64,000 nt of DNA from Anaerotignum sp. (lineage in GTDB: Bacteria; Bacillota; Clostridia; Lachnospirales; Anaerotignaceae). The position numbers were made by a program, and so were the translations under genes. Shown in pieces: positions 51,080 to 60,509 of this stretch. The notes under the pieces were generated by a model, which had not been told where the DNA came from, ran no database searches, and was given only the letters and a program-made list of their open reading frames with translations. The stretch is taken from contig NZ_DAOUQB010000013.1 in NCBI RefSeq assembly GCF_030625865.1, positions 1 through 64,000 on the forward strand, read 5' to 3'. Each line of letters begins with the position of its first letter. Position 1 is the first letter of the stretch.

Positions 51080-52132
51080 ATGAATAAAAAAATTAAGGTA
51101 TTGGTAGTAGATGACTCCCTGTTCTTTCGAGGGGTTCTTACAAAAAAGCTTGCTGAATTCAGCCATATTGAGGTTTTGGGATATGCTAGGGACGCTTTCG
51201 AAGCAAAAGAAAAAATACCGGTGCTTAAACCTGACGTTGTAACCCTTGATGTGGAAATGCCAAAGCTGAATGGCATTGAATTTTTAAAACAGCTTCTTCC
51301 GGAAAATCCTATTCCCGTCGTGTTAGTTTCGTCTCTCAACATCAGTGTTTTTGATGCACTGGCTGCGGGGGCAGTGGATTTTGTTAAAAAACCTGAGCTT
51401 TCTAAAACAGACAGTATTGCTGCTTTTATTGACGAACTTGCTTCAAAAATAGCCATAGCAAGCCGGGCAAGGGTATCTGCAAGCTTAAATAAAAATACAA
51501 CTGCAGCACTGCCAAAAACAAACTTTTCGCCAATAAAGCCTTCTAGGTTGACAAATGCAACCATTATTGCACTAGGTGCATCCACAGGGGGCACAGAGGC
51601 TACCATCCCTGTTATTAAGGATCTGCCTGAAGATACCCCGGGTATTCTAATTGTTCAACATATGCCTCCCGGCTTCACAAAAATGTATGCAGAAAGGTTA
51701 AACCGGATCTGCAAAATGGAAGTTCGAGAGGCTTCTGATGGGGATATTATCAAAAGCGGTCTTATTTTGGTTGCCCCCGGCGATTATCACATGAAGCTTG
51801 CAAAAATGGGTTCAAATTACATTGTAAAATGTTTTCAAGCGGACAAGGTAAGTGGACACAGACCTTCCGTTGACGTATTATTCAACTCCGTTGCGGAAGT
51901 TGCAAAAAAAAATGCCGTTGGTATCATTATGACAGGTATGGGCCGAGATGGCGCCCAAGGGCTTTTGAATATGCGCAAGCAAGGGGCTTACACCATTGGG
52001 CAGAACAAAGAATCCTGTGTTGTTTACGGAATGCCCATGGTAGCAAAAAACATTGGTGCTGTTAGTATCGAGGCTTCTTTCGAAAACATAGCTTTGGTTC
52101 TGCGCAGACATCTAACCAGTCTTGCACGATAA
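51080..52132 (+). CDS. cheB: Chemotaxis methylesterase/deamidase CheB
   Basis: A 350-aa protein. The receiver domain has Asp57 (TLDVEMPKLNG) and is followed by a linker (about 130-160). The methylesterase domain has the catalytic Ser in GASTGGTE, His in QHMPPGFT and Asp in GMGRDGA. It ends the che operon and is followed by a hairpin. Confidence 0.96.
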   Translation: MNKKIKVLVVDDSLFFRGVLTKKLAEFSHIEVLGYARDAFEAKEKIPVLKPDVVTLDVEMPKLNGIEFLKQLLPENPIPVVLVSSLNISVFDALAAGAVDFVKKPELSKTDSIAAFIDELASKIAIASRARVSASLNKNTTAALPKTNFSPIKPSRLTNATIIALGASTGGTEATIPVIKDLPEDTPGILIVQHMPPGFTKMYAERLNRICKMEVREASDGDIIKSGLILVAPGDYHMKLAKMGSNYIVKCFQADKVSGHRPSVDVLFNSVAEVAKKNAVGIIMTGMGRDGAQGLLNMRKQGAYTIGQNKESCVVYGMPMVAKNIGAVSIEASFENIALVLRRHLTSLAR

Positions 52133-52174
52133 ACTTTTTTAGAATTCAGAAAAAATTTCAACTCCTAAATAAAG

Positions 52175-52230
52175 GCCCGTATTGCAAAGATTTGTAAAAT
52201 AAATCTTATACAAAGCAAACGGGCTTTTTT
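52175..52230 (+). terminator. Terminator of the cheA-cheB operon
   Basis: Outer stem GCCCGT/ACGGGC plus an inner AAGATTT/AAATCTT stem, followed by TTTTTT. Confidence 0.85.
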
Positions 52231-52360
52231 ATCGCTAAAATAAAACAATATTAGACAATAAAGTACACAAAAAATCCACTATTAATGCCTTTCCTGTCTA
52301 AATTTTTATAATAATGTTTTTTATTTTTATTCAGATAAATATTATGATTACAGCTTACAT

Positions 52361-52368
52361 GCCGATAT
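52361..52368 (+). promoter_or_regulatory. Sigma-28 -10 element of the flgM operon
   Basis: GCCGATAT at 52361-52368 is an exact match to the FliA/SigD -10 element, 46 bp before flgM. The -35 at the expected 15-bp spacing reads TTAT instead of TAAA. It is a good candidate because flgM-flgK-flgL are late genes in related bacteria. Confidence 0.6.
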
Positions 52369-52413
52369 ATATTAATGAACCTAATTATCTGTTAAACAGT
52401 AAGGAGAATTTTT

Positions 52414-52719
52414 ATGAAAGTAAGTCTGAATCATTTTTTTAATATGCAGTCTACCAATAATAATAAAGGAAAACTACAACAATCCTCTTCGCAAAACAGT
52501 TCTGTCTCCAGAACTAAAAACTGCGATGAACTCATTATTAGCGGAAAAATTGAAAAAACAGACGAAACCAGTTTTGTGGACGAAATAAAAAATAAAATAT
52601 CTAAAGAAATAGCTGCCCCTTGTTCAGAACAAAAAATAGAAGATTTGAAACAACAAATTCAGGACGGCACTTATAAAATCGATATAGACCAGATTACAAA
52701 AAAAATGTTGCTTTCTTAA
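52414..52719 (+). CDS. flgM: Anti-sigma-28 factor FlgM
   Basis: A 101-aa protein with its start behind AAGGAG. The N-terminal half is polar and disordered. The C-terminal sigma-binding region (about 60-100) contains IEDLKQQIQDGTYKIDIDQI, the FlgM hallmark. It inhibits FliA until exported through the completed hook-basal body. First gene of the late operon. Confidence 0.95.
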   Translation: MKVSLNHFFNMQSTNNNKGKLQQSSSQNSSVSRTKNCDELIISGKIEKTDETSFVDEIKNKISKEIAAPCSEQKIEDLKQQIQDGTYKIDIDQITKKMLLS

Positions 52720-52739
52720 ATTAGAAAAGGACTGAAATT

Positions 52740-53195
52740 ATGACAAATATCGTTGATTTTTACAATATCGTTTTAAGCTTAATTGATCTTTTTAAAAACC
52801 TTACCACTTTAGAAAAAGATAAACTAGAAGCAGTTACCTCCAACAACTTGGATGCCTTAAACACTTGCCTTAAAAATGAGCAGGTTATGGAACTAAAATT
52901 AAAGGGACTAGATAAAAAGAGAGAACAAGTTCAAGCATCTCTAGGCTATAACGACCTAAAATTCAAAGAAATTATTGATCGGCTTCCTGAAGATGAAAAA
53001 AAGGAAGGCAACCGCCTTTATTCCTTGCTTCAGCAAGCCACCAGTGACTTTCATGCCATAAACGACAGCGTAAAAAATGCACTGGATGTTAAATTGCATT
53101 TAATTAACACAAAACTCAGCAAATTAAACATAAACCCGGGTGTGGAACAAAATCAAATGTCCTCTGGGAACAATCTAAAAAATAGATTTGCTTGA
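52740..53195 (+). CDS. flgN: Flagellar chaperone FlgN
   Basis: A 151-aa helical protein of the FlgN family (LIDLFKNLTTLEKDKLEAV, coiled-coil throughout), predicted to chaperone FlgK and FlgL, which are encoded next. It is 20 bp after flgM. Confidence 0.88.
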   Translation: MTNIVDFYNIVLSLIDLFKNLTTLEKDKLEAVTSNNLDALNTCLKNEQVMELKLKGLDKKREQVQASLGYNDLKFKEIIDRLPEDEKKEGNRLYSLLQQATSDFHAINDSVKNALDVKLHLINTKLSKLNINPGVEQNQMSSGNNLKNRFA

Positions 53196-53227
53196 TACTT
53201 CAAACGTAACCAAAGGGGGAAAACTTC

Positions 53228-54808
53228 ATGCGTTCAACATTTGCAGGGTTTACTGCTGCCCAATTAGGCCTTCGCGCAAGCCAATATGGACTAAATGTAA
53301 CAGGACAAAATATTTCAAACATAAACACCACCGGTTATACACGGCAGGTGGTTGATCAGGTAAGCTTAAACCTTAATAAATCCGGACGTTACGCAAGTGT
53401 AGCCAACGTAGGATATGGCACTTTAGTTACGGGAATTTCACAAGTAAGGGATCCTTACCTGGATATTAGATTTCGCAACGAGGTCTCAAAGGTTGGAGAA
53501 ACCGATGTAAAATTGGCCGGACTTCAGGAACTTGAATCTGTCTTAGATGAAGTCACGTCAGACGGTATGCAAACCCAACTTAGCGACCTTAAAACCATGC
53601 TTCAAAAACTTTCTGGCAAGGTTGGCAGCGAAGAATATGATAATATGGTAAAATCTTCCGCCGAATCTTTAACGAAATATATTAATCAATGCGCAAAACA
53701 ATTGGAGACAATCCGTTCCAATCAAGAATATAGCCTAACTGAGGTTGATGTACCCGAAATTAATAATATTCTCTCAAACATTGCAGAACTAAACAAATCA
53801 ATTAAGGATGGTCAAATTAATGGCACCCCTGCTTTGGAGCTGGTTGATCAAAGAAACACCCTGATTGATGAATTGGCAAGCTATGTAAAAATTGACGTTT
53901 CTTATGTGCCAACAAAAATTAACGACAACCTATCCATTGATGAGTTAAAAATTGATTTTGTGGGTGAAAATAATACAATAAACCTTTTGAATCATTTAGA
54001 CCATGTAAACTTTGAAATTCCTGACGGAACAACACAGCTTAATATCGTTGACAGTGACGGAAATCCCATTAAGGATTCAGGTGGCAACGTCATTGGAGAG
54101 GATATCTATGATGAACTGACAAGCGGTTCCTTAAAAGGCAGTTTGGAATTTTTAAATTCCTCCGGCGCCTTTGATGGTACAAGCAACGCTTTCCGAGGTA
54201 TTGGCTATTATGAAAAAATGTTAGACCTTATGGCAAATAAATTGGCCTCCACGTTTAACGATCTTAATAATGCAGGATTGCCATCTGGTACACTCCCCGA
54301 GGACTTGCATAATATGTTTAGTTCCTCCGATGGAGGAGAAATTACAGCAAAAAATATCTGTGTTGCCTCCGGTTGGTCTGATTCCGAATATGGGATAACT
54401 GCATCGGTAAAAGCAGACGGAAGTACCCCCGCCTCCGGCGAAAATGACAATATCTTGAAAATGATAGATGCCCTACAGGTGGATCAATCCTTTGTTGATG
54501 AAGGCACACTCCCTGATGACACTGATGATGTTACCATGTTTGAAGGGACTTTCCATGAATTTGTATCCAATCTAAACACTACCTTGGGTATTGATGTTAA
54601 ATCTACAAAAGAACTTTTAGACAACTATGTTTCTGTTGCAAACGAGATTTCTGATGCAAAAGACTCCATTTCCGGAGTTAGTTTGGATGAAGAAGGAATC
54701 AATCTTTTAAAATATCAAAAATCATACGCAGCAGCAGCCAGATTAATGACAACCTTAGATGAAGCTTTAGATACCTTAATTAATAAAATGGGTATTGTTG
54801 GCAGATAG
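53228..54808 (+). CDS. flgK: Hook-filament junction protein FlgK
   Basis: A 526-aa axial protein. The N-terminus has QYGLNVTGQNISNINTTGYTR and the C-terminus GVSLDEEGINLLKYQKSYAA, both signatures of HAP1. The start follows AAGGGGG. The length is normal. Confidence 0.97.
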   Translation: MRSTFAGFTAAQLGLRASQYGLNVTGQNISNINTTGYTRQVVDQVSLNLNKSGRYASVANVGYGTLVTGISQVRDPYLDIRFRNEVSKVGETDVKLAGLQELESVLDEVTSDGMQTQLSDLKTMLQKLSGKVGSEEYDNMVKSSAESLTKYINQCAKQLETIRSNQEYSLTEVDVPEINNILSNIAELNKSIKDGQINGTPALELVDQRNTLIDELASYVKIDVSYVPTKINDNLSIDELKIDFVGENNTINLLNHLDHVNFEIPDGTTQLNIVDSDGNPIKDSGGNVIGEDIYDELTSGSLKGSLEFLNSSGAFDGTSNAFRGIGYYEKMLDLMANKLASTFNDLNNAGLPSGTLPEDLHNMFSSSDGGEITAKNICVASGWSDSEYGITASVKADGSTPASGENDNILKMIDALQVDQSFVDEGTLPDDTDDVTMFEGTFHEFVSNLNTTLGIDVKSTKELLDNYVSVANEISDAKDSISGVSLDEEGINLLKYQKSYAAAARLMTTLDEALDTLINKMGIVGR

Positions 54809-54828
54809 TAAAAAGGAGTGGCTTTATA

Positions 54829-55824
54829 ATGAGGATTACAACCAGTCAGGTTTTGCGAAATTATCAAACAAACCTCTCAAAATCTACCTCTGAATTAAAT
54901 GATACAAGAAACCGTGTACTTACAAAAAGAAATTTCACCAAGGCTTCCGAGGATCCTGCTGCTGCTGCAACAGCATATAAATTGAGAAAAGAGTACTCAG
55001 ATGTTGGAGATCATCTTGATAACGTGAATGAGGCCATTTCTCATCTCGATGCTGTTGAAAGCAGTGCTATGGGAATGAGCAGCATTGCAAAAGAAGCAAA
55101 TGCACTCATTTTAGAGGGTATATCCGGCACCTCAAGCACCGAGTCACGGCAAACCATTGCAAATAGCCTTAGAGAAATGCAAGAATCCATAGTTATGTCT
55201 GCTAATTCAAAGCTAGGAGATGCTTTTCTTTTTGGTGGAGAAACAACCGATGCAGTTCCATTTGAGCTTGTAGACGGAAAGCTTCAATACTATGGACTGG
55301 ATGTTTCCAGCACAGACGCTGATGTGCAATCACAATTAAAAGAAATGGAAAACGGAAAAATTTATGTTGATATCGGCTTTGGCCTGTCTTTTGATAATGG
55401 AAGCTTAGATGAAAACAGTGCTTTTAATACTGCATTTTCAGGACTTTCAGCCCTTGGTTATGGACAAACTGAAGATGGTATGGATAAAAATATTGTAAAT
55501 TTAATGGGCGAAGTGGCAGATGAGCTGGAAAAAGAGCCAATTGATCAAGATAAATTAGATGAACTAAGCAAGCAATTCGAAGAATGTAAAAATAATATTA
55601 CAGATTTTGTTACCGTTTTAGGTACAAAAAGTAATTTTCTTGATACCACCAAAGAGCGTTTGGAGGATAATCAAATAACTCTAAATGAAAAAATTGTTAC
55701 AGTTGAAAATGTGGACTTAGCGCAAGCTATTTCGGAGTACTCTTGGGCACAGTATGCATATAATGCTGCACTAAAAGTAGGAACTAGTATTCTTAGTCAG
55801 TCTTTTATTGATTTTATGAGCTAA
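54829..55824 (+). CDS. flgL: Hook-filament junction protein FlgL
   Basis: A 331-aa flagellin-like protein starting MRITTSQVLRNYQ, with KASEDPAAAATAYKLR near residue 40 and the C-terminal VDLAQAISEYSWAQYAYNAA. The start follows AAGGAG. It is 20 bp after flgK. Confidence 0.96.
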   Translation: MRITTSQVLRNYQTNLSKSTSELNDTRNRVLTKRNFTKASEDPAAAATAYKLRKEYSDVGDHLDNVNEAISHLDAVESSAMGMSSIAKEANALILEGISGTSSTESRQTIANSLREMQESIVMSANSKLGDAFLFGGETTDAVPFELVDGKLQYYGLDVSSTDADVQSQLKEMENGKIYVDIGFGLSFDNGSLDENSAFNTAFSGLSALGYGQTEDGMDKNIVNLMGEVADELEKEPIDQDKLDELSKQFEECKNNITDFVTVLGTKSNFLDTTKERLEDNQITLNEKIVTVENVDLAQAISEYSWAQYAYNAALKVGTSILSQSFIDFMS

Positions 55825-55852
55825 TAAGCTACAAAATAAGGGGGGGGAAATG

Positions 55853-56458
55853 ATGGATCCTTTATTAAAAATAACTTCAGTACCTTTAAAATTTAAATTG
55901 GAGGTAAACAATGCACGTTTGGAATATAACAATTCAAATGCACAGTTGGAAATTTCCAGAGATGCTGGCGGACTTAAAATTAAAAGTGATCCTATTAAAT
56001 TAGATATTGATTCTTTTGAATGCTATAATTCCGTAAATCCAACGGTCAAAACAAGTATTCAAAATGCCGCCGAAAAAGGCAAAATGGCCGCATACGAAGC
56101 AACGGCTACCTATGCCCGTGAGGGAAAGTTATTTTTAAATGCAAAGATAGGTGAAGATGTGATTGGAAAAATTGCAGCATCCAAAATGGAGGTAAATACA
56201 AATGTAGGTATTACCTTTCTTCCTACCACAAGGCCTGAACTAAATTGGTCCGAACCCGAAATGACCATGGAATACGAGCTGGATAAGCTTAATTTTGACT
56301 GGAAAGTACTAAACGGAAATTTTGAATTTATACCGGGGAATATTGAAATTTCAATTACGCAACAGCCTGATGTTATGATTGAATACATAGGAGGCCCTAT
56401 TTATGTGCCCCCCAGCGCAGATCCCGAATATGTTCCGATTACCGATTTAAAAGCATAA
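55853..56458 (+). CDS. DUF6470 family protein (YviE-like)
   Basis: A 201-202-aa protein; the start is at 55853 or at the adjacent ATG 55850, behind a G8 run. It begins with beta-strands (LKITSVPLKFKLEVNNARLEY) and ends with a Pro-rich strand (YIGGPIYVPPSADPEYVP). Its place between flgL and fliW is that of yviE in Bacillus. The role is unknown, presumably motility-related. No signal peptide. Confidence 0.85.
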   Translation: MDPLLKITSVPLKFKLEVNNARLEYNNSNAQLEISRDAGGLKIKSDPIKLDIDSFECYNSVNPTVKTSIQNAAEKGKMAAYEATATYAREGKLFLNAKIGEDVIGKIAASKMEVNTNVGITFLPTTRPELNWSEPEMTMEYELDKLNFDWKVLNGNFEFIPGNIEISITQQPDVMIEYIGGPIYVPPSADPEYVPITDLKA

Positions 56459-56475
56459 CCAAATGAGGTGAATAA

Positions 56476-56919
56476 ATGGAGCTTGAAACAAAATATTTTT
56501 CCAAAATGGAGTATGAATACACGGATGTGATTTCATTTGAACACGGTCTTTTTGGGTTTGAAAACCATAAAAAATTTATTTTAATTAAATTTGAGAATAA
56601 TAACGGTTCTCCCATTTGTCTGCAAAGCATTGACGAAGCAAATATTGCTTTTGTAATGATAAACCCATACAACTTTATTCCTGAATACGCTGTTTCTCTT
56701 TCAGATACTGATATTCAAGACTTAAAATTAGATGACCCAAGCACACTTTCCGTCTATAATATTTGTGTTCTTCGGGATGAAATTCCAAACAGCACCACAA
56801 ACCTAAGATGTCCTGTAGTTGTGAATACAGAAAACAGAATGGCAAAACAAATTATTTTGGAAAATTCCGACTACCCCTTTAAGTATCCCTTTCAGAAGCT
56901 TATTCATAAGGAGGGCTGA
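56476..56919 (+). CDS. fliW: Flagellar assembly factor FliW
   Basis: A 147-aa protein with the FliW core VISFEHGLFGFENHKKFIL. It binds flagellin and, when flagellin is exported, is freed to bind and inhibit CsrA. It is followed by csrA 1 bp later. Confidence 0.96.
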   Translation: MELETKYFSKMEYEYTDVISFEHGLFGFENHKKFILIKFENNNGSPICLQSIDEANIAFVMINPYNFIPEYAVSLSDTDIQDLKLDDPSTLSVYNICVLRDEIPNSTTNLRCPVVVNTENRMAKQIILENSDYPFKYPFQKLIHKEG

Positions 56920-56920
56920 T

Positions 56921-57145
56921 ATGCTGGTATTACAGAGAAAAATTGGTCAATCCATATATATAGGCGAAGATATTAAAATTACAATACAGGATATCTCCTC
57001 TGACAAGGTGAAAATTTCAATTGAAGCGCCTAAAGATATTCCCATTATTCGAGAAGAGCTTAAACTTGCCACCATGAGTAATATGGAAGCTCTGTCCTCC
57101 TCCAATGACTCAGTGGCGTTATTGAAAAAAATATTTAATAAGTAA
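56921..57145 (+). CDS. csrA: Carbon storage/flagellin translation regulator CsrA
   Basis: A 74-aa RNA-binding dimer starting MLVLQRKIGQSIYIGEDI, with the RNA-contacting IEAPKDIPIIREEL. The ribosome site AAGGAGG lies in the fliW end, so the two are coupled. In Bacillus it represses flagellin translation. The flagellin gene is not in this window, but candidate GGA sites exist in the fliD leader. Confidence 0.97.
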   Translation: MLVLQRKIGQSIYIGEDIKITIQDISSDKVKISIEAPKDIPIIREELKLATMSNMEALSSSNDSVALLKKIFNK

Positions 57146-57152
57146 ATAAATG

Positions 57153-57196
57153 AAAGGAAGCACTATTCAGGTTATAATAGCACTTCCTTTTTTATT
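57153..57196. terminator. Terminator of the flgM-csrA operon
   Basis: AAAGGAAG pairs with CTTCCTTT, with an inner ACTATT/AATAG-type stem, then T6. It lies between convergent genes. Confidence 0.85.
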
Positions 57197-57226
57197 TTTC
57201 TCTTTATTGTAAAGATTATGGACGAA

Positions 57227-58042
57227 TCAAACGTATGCCTTTCCTACGGCTACAATTGATACATGCCCCGAAATTTGTAAAGAAACCAGTTTCCCATCTT
57301 TCATAGAAGCCTTTACGCCCATTGTGCCCCCCGGTTGCTTACACTGTAAAGAAATGTCTTTTTCTGCCTGCATCGCAAGAAAAGCCCCAACAGCTGAGGT
57401 ACCACTGCCGCAGCCTTTTTCCCAAATCAGGCTGGCATCTTTCACGCAAACTAAAGGTTCCAATTGTCCAGTGGTTTCCTCCCAAAGAAGTATTCCAAAA
57501 ACCTCCGACATTTTTTCACCCCATATTATAGAAGCTTGTTCGGCCTTACTTTTGGCATCATCACCCCATATTTTTCTTTCCACGATGATATGTGTTATGC
57601 CATCAAAATGCACAACAGGTAATGTCAGTGTTTCCCCTTCCAATTGAAACGCTTCCCAAACTATGGATAAAGGTAAGGGCATATCAACCTTTCCCAAGTA
57701 TCCTTGTTTCTCTCTTTGGATTTCACACAACACCAAATCTTTGGCACCCGAAACCTCCAATAATACAAATTCCTTTTCTCCTATAGGCATATGCTTTTGT
57801 TCCATGATCCACGCAGCCAAAGAAAGAGTTGCATTTCCACAAAATTCACCCGCCATCATGCGCAACGCCTTTGCAGCCCGTTGATCATTGGGCTCTTGAA
57901 TAAAACCCGCCTGCTCCCCATAAATGCCATTATACGCTATGAGCTTTTGTCCCACTGCTAATTGCTTTTCTACGGGAATCTTTGTTTCAACCAAAATCGT
58001 CATATTTTCAGTTGGGTTGGTTTTTATAAACTGAATTTCCAT
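57227..58042 (-). CDS. DapF-like amino acid racemase/epimerase
   Basis: A 271-aa protein with the diaminopimelate epimerase fold. The two catalytic cysteines are visible: Cys68 in AGEFCGNAT and a second near residue 211 in EKGCGSGTSAVGA. The surrounding motifs differ from true DapF (GNGxRC and ACGTGA types), as in the histidine racemase/CntK branch. It is the last gene of an operon with a polar amino acid ABC transporter, 12 bp after the ATPase gene. That suggests it racemises an imported amino acid, or makes a D-amino acid from it. The substrate is not known. Confidence 0.8.
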   Translation of the reverse strand: MEIQFIKTNPTENMTILVETKIPVEKQLAVGQKLIAYNGIYGEQAGFIQEPNDQRAAKALRMMAGEFCGNATLSLAAWIMEQKHMPIGEKEFVLLEVSGAKDLVLCEIQREKQGYLGKVDMPLPLSIVWEAFQLEGETLTLPVVHFDGITHIIVERKIWGDDAKSKAEQASIIWGEKMSEVFGILLWEETTGQLEPLVCVKDASLIWEKGCGSGTSAVGAFLAMQAEKDISLQCKQPGGTMGVKASMKDGKLVSLQISGHVSIVAVGKAYV

Positions 58043-58054
58043 AAACTCCCCACC

Positions 58055-58816
58055 TTACTGTTCAAAACGCCCTAAAAATGCTTTTGTTCTCTCCTGCTTC
58101 GGATGATTGATTACCTCTTCAGGCGCACCTTCTTCCACTATCACGCCGCCATCCATAAAAATTATGTGGTTTGATACATCCCTTGCAAAGGACATTTCAT
58201 GGGTTACAATTACCATTGTCATATGTTCCGCCGCTAAGTCCTTTATTACCTTAAGAATTTCTCCCGTCAACTCCGGATCAAGAGCAGAAGTAGGCTCATC
58301 AAAAAATAAAATTTTTGGTTTCATTGCCAAAGCACGGGCAATGGACACACGCTGCTGCTGTCCTCCCGAAAGTTGAAATGGATAGGCGTCTTCTTTATCG
58401 GAAAGACCCATTTTAGCTAAAATTTCTCTTGCCTCTGCAAAAACTTCATCTTTAGGTCTCTTCCCAATTAAAATGGGTGGTTCTGTAATATTTCTCATTA
58501 CAGAGTAGTGGGGAAATAAATTAAAATTTTGAAAAACAAGTCCAAAATGTTTTTTAATGTCTCTAAGCTTATTTCCATCACCATAAATTGATTTTCCGCT
58601 TTCGTCAGCTTTTGCGGCATAGTCCCCTAAATAGTTAAGATCTCCGCCGTCCATTGTCTCCAACAAAGTTGCACAACGCAATAGTGTGGATTTTCCCGAA
58701 CCGGAAGGCCCTATAATTGATACAACCTGTCCTTCTGAAACAGAAAGTGAAATATCCTTCAATACCTCGTTGTCTCCGAATTTTTTGTTGCAATGATTTA
58801 TCTCCAATACCTTCAT
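58055..58816 (-). CDS. Polar amino acid ABC transporter, ATP-binding protein
   Basis: A 253-aa ATPase of the GlnQ/ArtP/TcyC type with Walker [11 protein letters not shown]-loop [10 protein letters not shown], signature LSGGQQQRV, Walker [14 protein letters not shown] and H-loop VTHEM. An insert of about 15 residues after the first third is acidic and Gly-rich. The start follows AAGGAGG. It partners the permease 12 bp upstream. Confidence 0.95.
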   Translation of the reverse strand: MKVLEINHCNKKFGDNEVLKDISLSVSEGQVVSIIGPSGSGKSTLLRCATLLETMDGGDLNYLGDYAAKADESGKSIYGDGNKLRDIKKHFGLVFQNFNLFPHYSVMRNITEPPILIGKRPKDEVFAEAREILAKMGLSDKEDAYPFQLSGGQQQRVSIARALAMKPKILFFDEPTSALDPELTGEILKVIKDLAAEHMTMVIVTHEMSFARDVSNHIIFMDGGVIVEEGAPEEVINHPKQERTKAFLGRFEQ

Positions 58817-58828
58817 CTCTACCCCTCC

Positions 58829-59560
58829 TTACCGATAATAACTCAAAGTTTTTTCTACTTTTTCCATTACATATGCTACTATTGCATTAAATATAAAATA
58901 GAATACACCTGCAATAAATAGAGGGATAATCGTTTTTTCTGCAGCCGCAATTTGCTTTGCAACGGTAAACATTTCCGTATAAGTTAATACAAAAGCCATG
59001 GCAGTGTCCTTTACCAATGTAATAATTTCATTTGTAACAGGCGGCAAAATACGTTTTACCATCTGAGGGAAAACAATTTTAAAAAAAGTTTGATATTTAT
59101 TGTACCCTAAAACCGAAGCAGCCTCATACTGCCCCACAGGAATGGATTCAATACCCGAACGATAGATTTCTGCAAAGTAAGCTGCATAATTTATAGAAAA
59201 ACCAACTAACACCGCAATAAAACGATAGCTTTTATTTAAAGAAATACCGAAAACATAGTAAGGGCCAAAATAAACTACCAAAAGCTGTAACATTAATGGA
59301 GTACCCCTTAAGACCGAAATATATATTTTCGCTAGACACTGAATAGGCTTGAAACTACCAAGCCATTTATGAAATCCTTTCACTTCCAACGGATTTTCTG
59401 AAATCAAAAAACCAAATGGTGCCCATTTTGACATACGACCAAATGACACCAAAAGCCCCAAGGGCATAGAAAAAACTAAAGTCAAAACGAAAATCAGCAG
59501 CGTAGCTAGCATACCTTCCCCAAGCTGTTGTATTATATTTAAATATTCGGCTATACCCAT
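58829..59560 (-). CDS. Polar amino acid ABC transporter, permease
   Basis: A 243-aa HisM/GlnP-type permease with about five membrane segments. The inter-subunit loop AAYFAEIYRSGIESIPVGQ and EAASVLGYNKYQTFFKIVFPQ is the EAA motif that docks the ATPase. A longer loop (about 50-75) between the first two segments is unusual. There is a single permease gene, so it probably forms a homodimer. Confidence 0.95.
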   Translation of the reverse strand: MGIAEYLNIIQQLGEGMLATLLIFVLTLVFSMPLGLLVSFGRMSKWAPFGFLISENPLEVKGFHKWLGSFKPIQCLAKIYISVLRGTPLMLQLLVVYFGPYYVFGISLNKSYRFIAVLVGFSINYAAYFAEIYRSGIESIPVGQYEAASVLGYNKYQTFFKIVFPQMVKRILPPVTNEIITLVKDTAMAFVLTYTEMFTVAKQIAAAEKTIIPLFIAGVFYFIFNAIVAYVMEKVEKTLSYYR

Positions 59561-59614
59561 AAAAAAACCCCCATATTTTACACTTTTTACATATCCCCCT
59601 TATAAAGCAAGGAT

Positions 59615-59640
59615 AAGCGTGCCGGGTTTCCGACACGCTT
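59615..59640 (-). other. Intercistronic stem-loop after the binding-protein gene
   Basis: An 11-bp stem with one mismatch (AAGCGTGTCGG/CCGGCACGCTT on the minus strand) and a 4-nt loop, 27 nt after the binding-protein stop, with no T-run. It fits a partial terminator or 3' mRNA stabiliser that lets the binding protein exceed the membrane components. Confidence 0.7.
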
Positions 59641-59666
59641 TATTTATCTATTTATGTAATATCAAA

Positions 59667-60509
59667 TTATTTGCCAAGGCAAACCATTTGATCCAAATTA
59701 TAATCTTTATAATTTGCTACAATAGTATCAAATGTACCATCCTCTAACATTTCATTCAATGTTTCCTGAACCTGATCACGCAATTCCGTGTCATCCAATC
59801 TAAAGCCAATTGCATACTGTTCTTTGGAAAGAGGTTCTTCCATCATAACAAATGTGTCCCCACGGGAAGTCAACTGATACTGCGCAACACCAATGTCAAC
59901 GGCAATTGCATCAATGGAACCTGCTTCCAAATTCATAAATGCTGAATTATAGTCAGCTGTTTGCTCTAAGGATGCAAAGCTTTCTGCCAATGCCAAATTT
60001 TCTTCGTTATCTTCTTCGTTTGTTAAGGCAGCCAATGCAGAAGAATCAGCCTGGGTCATAACAACCTTTCCTGCCAAATCAGCCTTTGTTTTAATTCCAG
60101 AATCCGCTTTGACTACAAAAACAATACTGTTGTCTACATAAGGATCGGAGAAAGTGTAATTTGCTTCTCTGCCCGTCATAGTAAAGCCATTCCAGATACA
60201 ATCGATAGAACCGCTATTCAATTCCATATCCTTTGCATCCCAATCAATGGGCTGCTTTACCAATTCCCATCCACGGCGTTTGCAGACTTCTGCAGCCAAA
60301 TCCAAGTCAAACCCAACATATTCCCCAGCTTCATTGCGGAAACCATAAGGCGGATATTCTGCATCAAAGCCAACAGTTAATTTTGTACGTTCTTCTTTTG
60401 CGGTATCTTCCCCAGGAGCCGCTTCATTTTCCCCAGCACTGCTGCCACAGCCTGCAAGCACAGAAACACTCATTACCATCGCTAAAATTAGTGCTAAATA
60501 TTTCTTCAT
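59667..60509 (-). CDS. Polar amino acid ABC transporter, substrate-binding lipoprotein
   Basis: A 280-aa lipoprotein. A signal peptide ending in the lipobox LAGC (Cys20) is followed by an acidic linker and a SBP_bac_3 domain (LTVGFDAEYPPYGFRNEAGEYV-type opening, then FDLDLAAEVCKRRGWEL). It binds an amino acid outside the cell for the permease encoded next. First gene of the operon. The start follows AAAGGGG. The substrate cannot be read from sequence. Confidence 0.95.
   Translation of the reverse strand: MKKYLALILAMVMSVSVLAGCGSSAGENEAAPGEDTAKEERTKLTVGFDAEYPPYGFRNEAGEYVGFDLDLAAEVCKRRGWELVKQPIDWDAKDMELNSGSIDCIWNGFTMTGREANYTFSDPYVDNSIVFVVKADSGIKTKADLAGKVVMTQADSSALAALTNEEDNEENLALAESFASLEQTADYNSAFMNLEAGSIDAIAVDIGVAQYQLTSRGDTFVMMEEPLSKEQYAIGFRLDDTELRDQVQETLNEMLEDGTFDTIVANYKDYNLDQMVCLGK

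Noticed and set aside
51061-51606. 181-codon antisense frame inside cheB
   Set aside because: A mirror of the cheB receiver and linker region. The Ala/Ser-rich composition comes from reverse reading.
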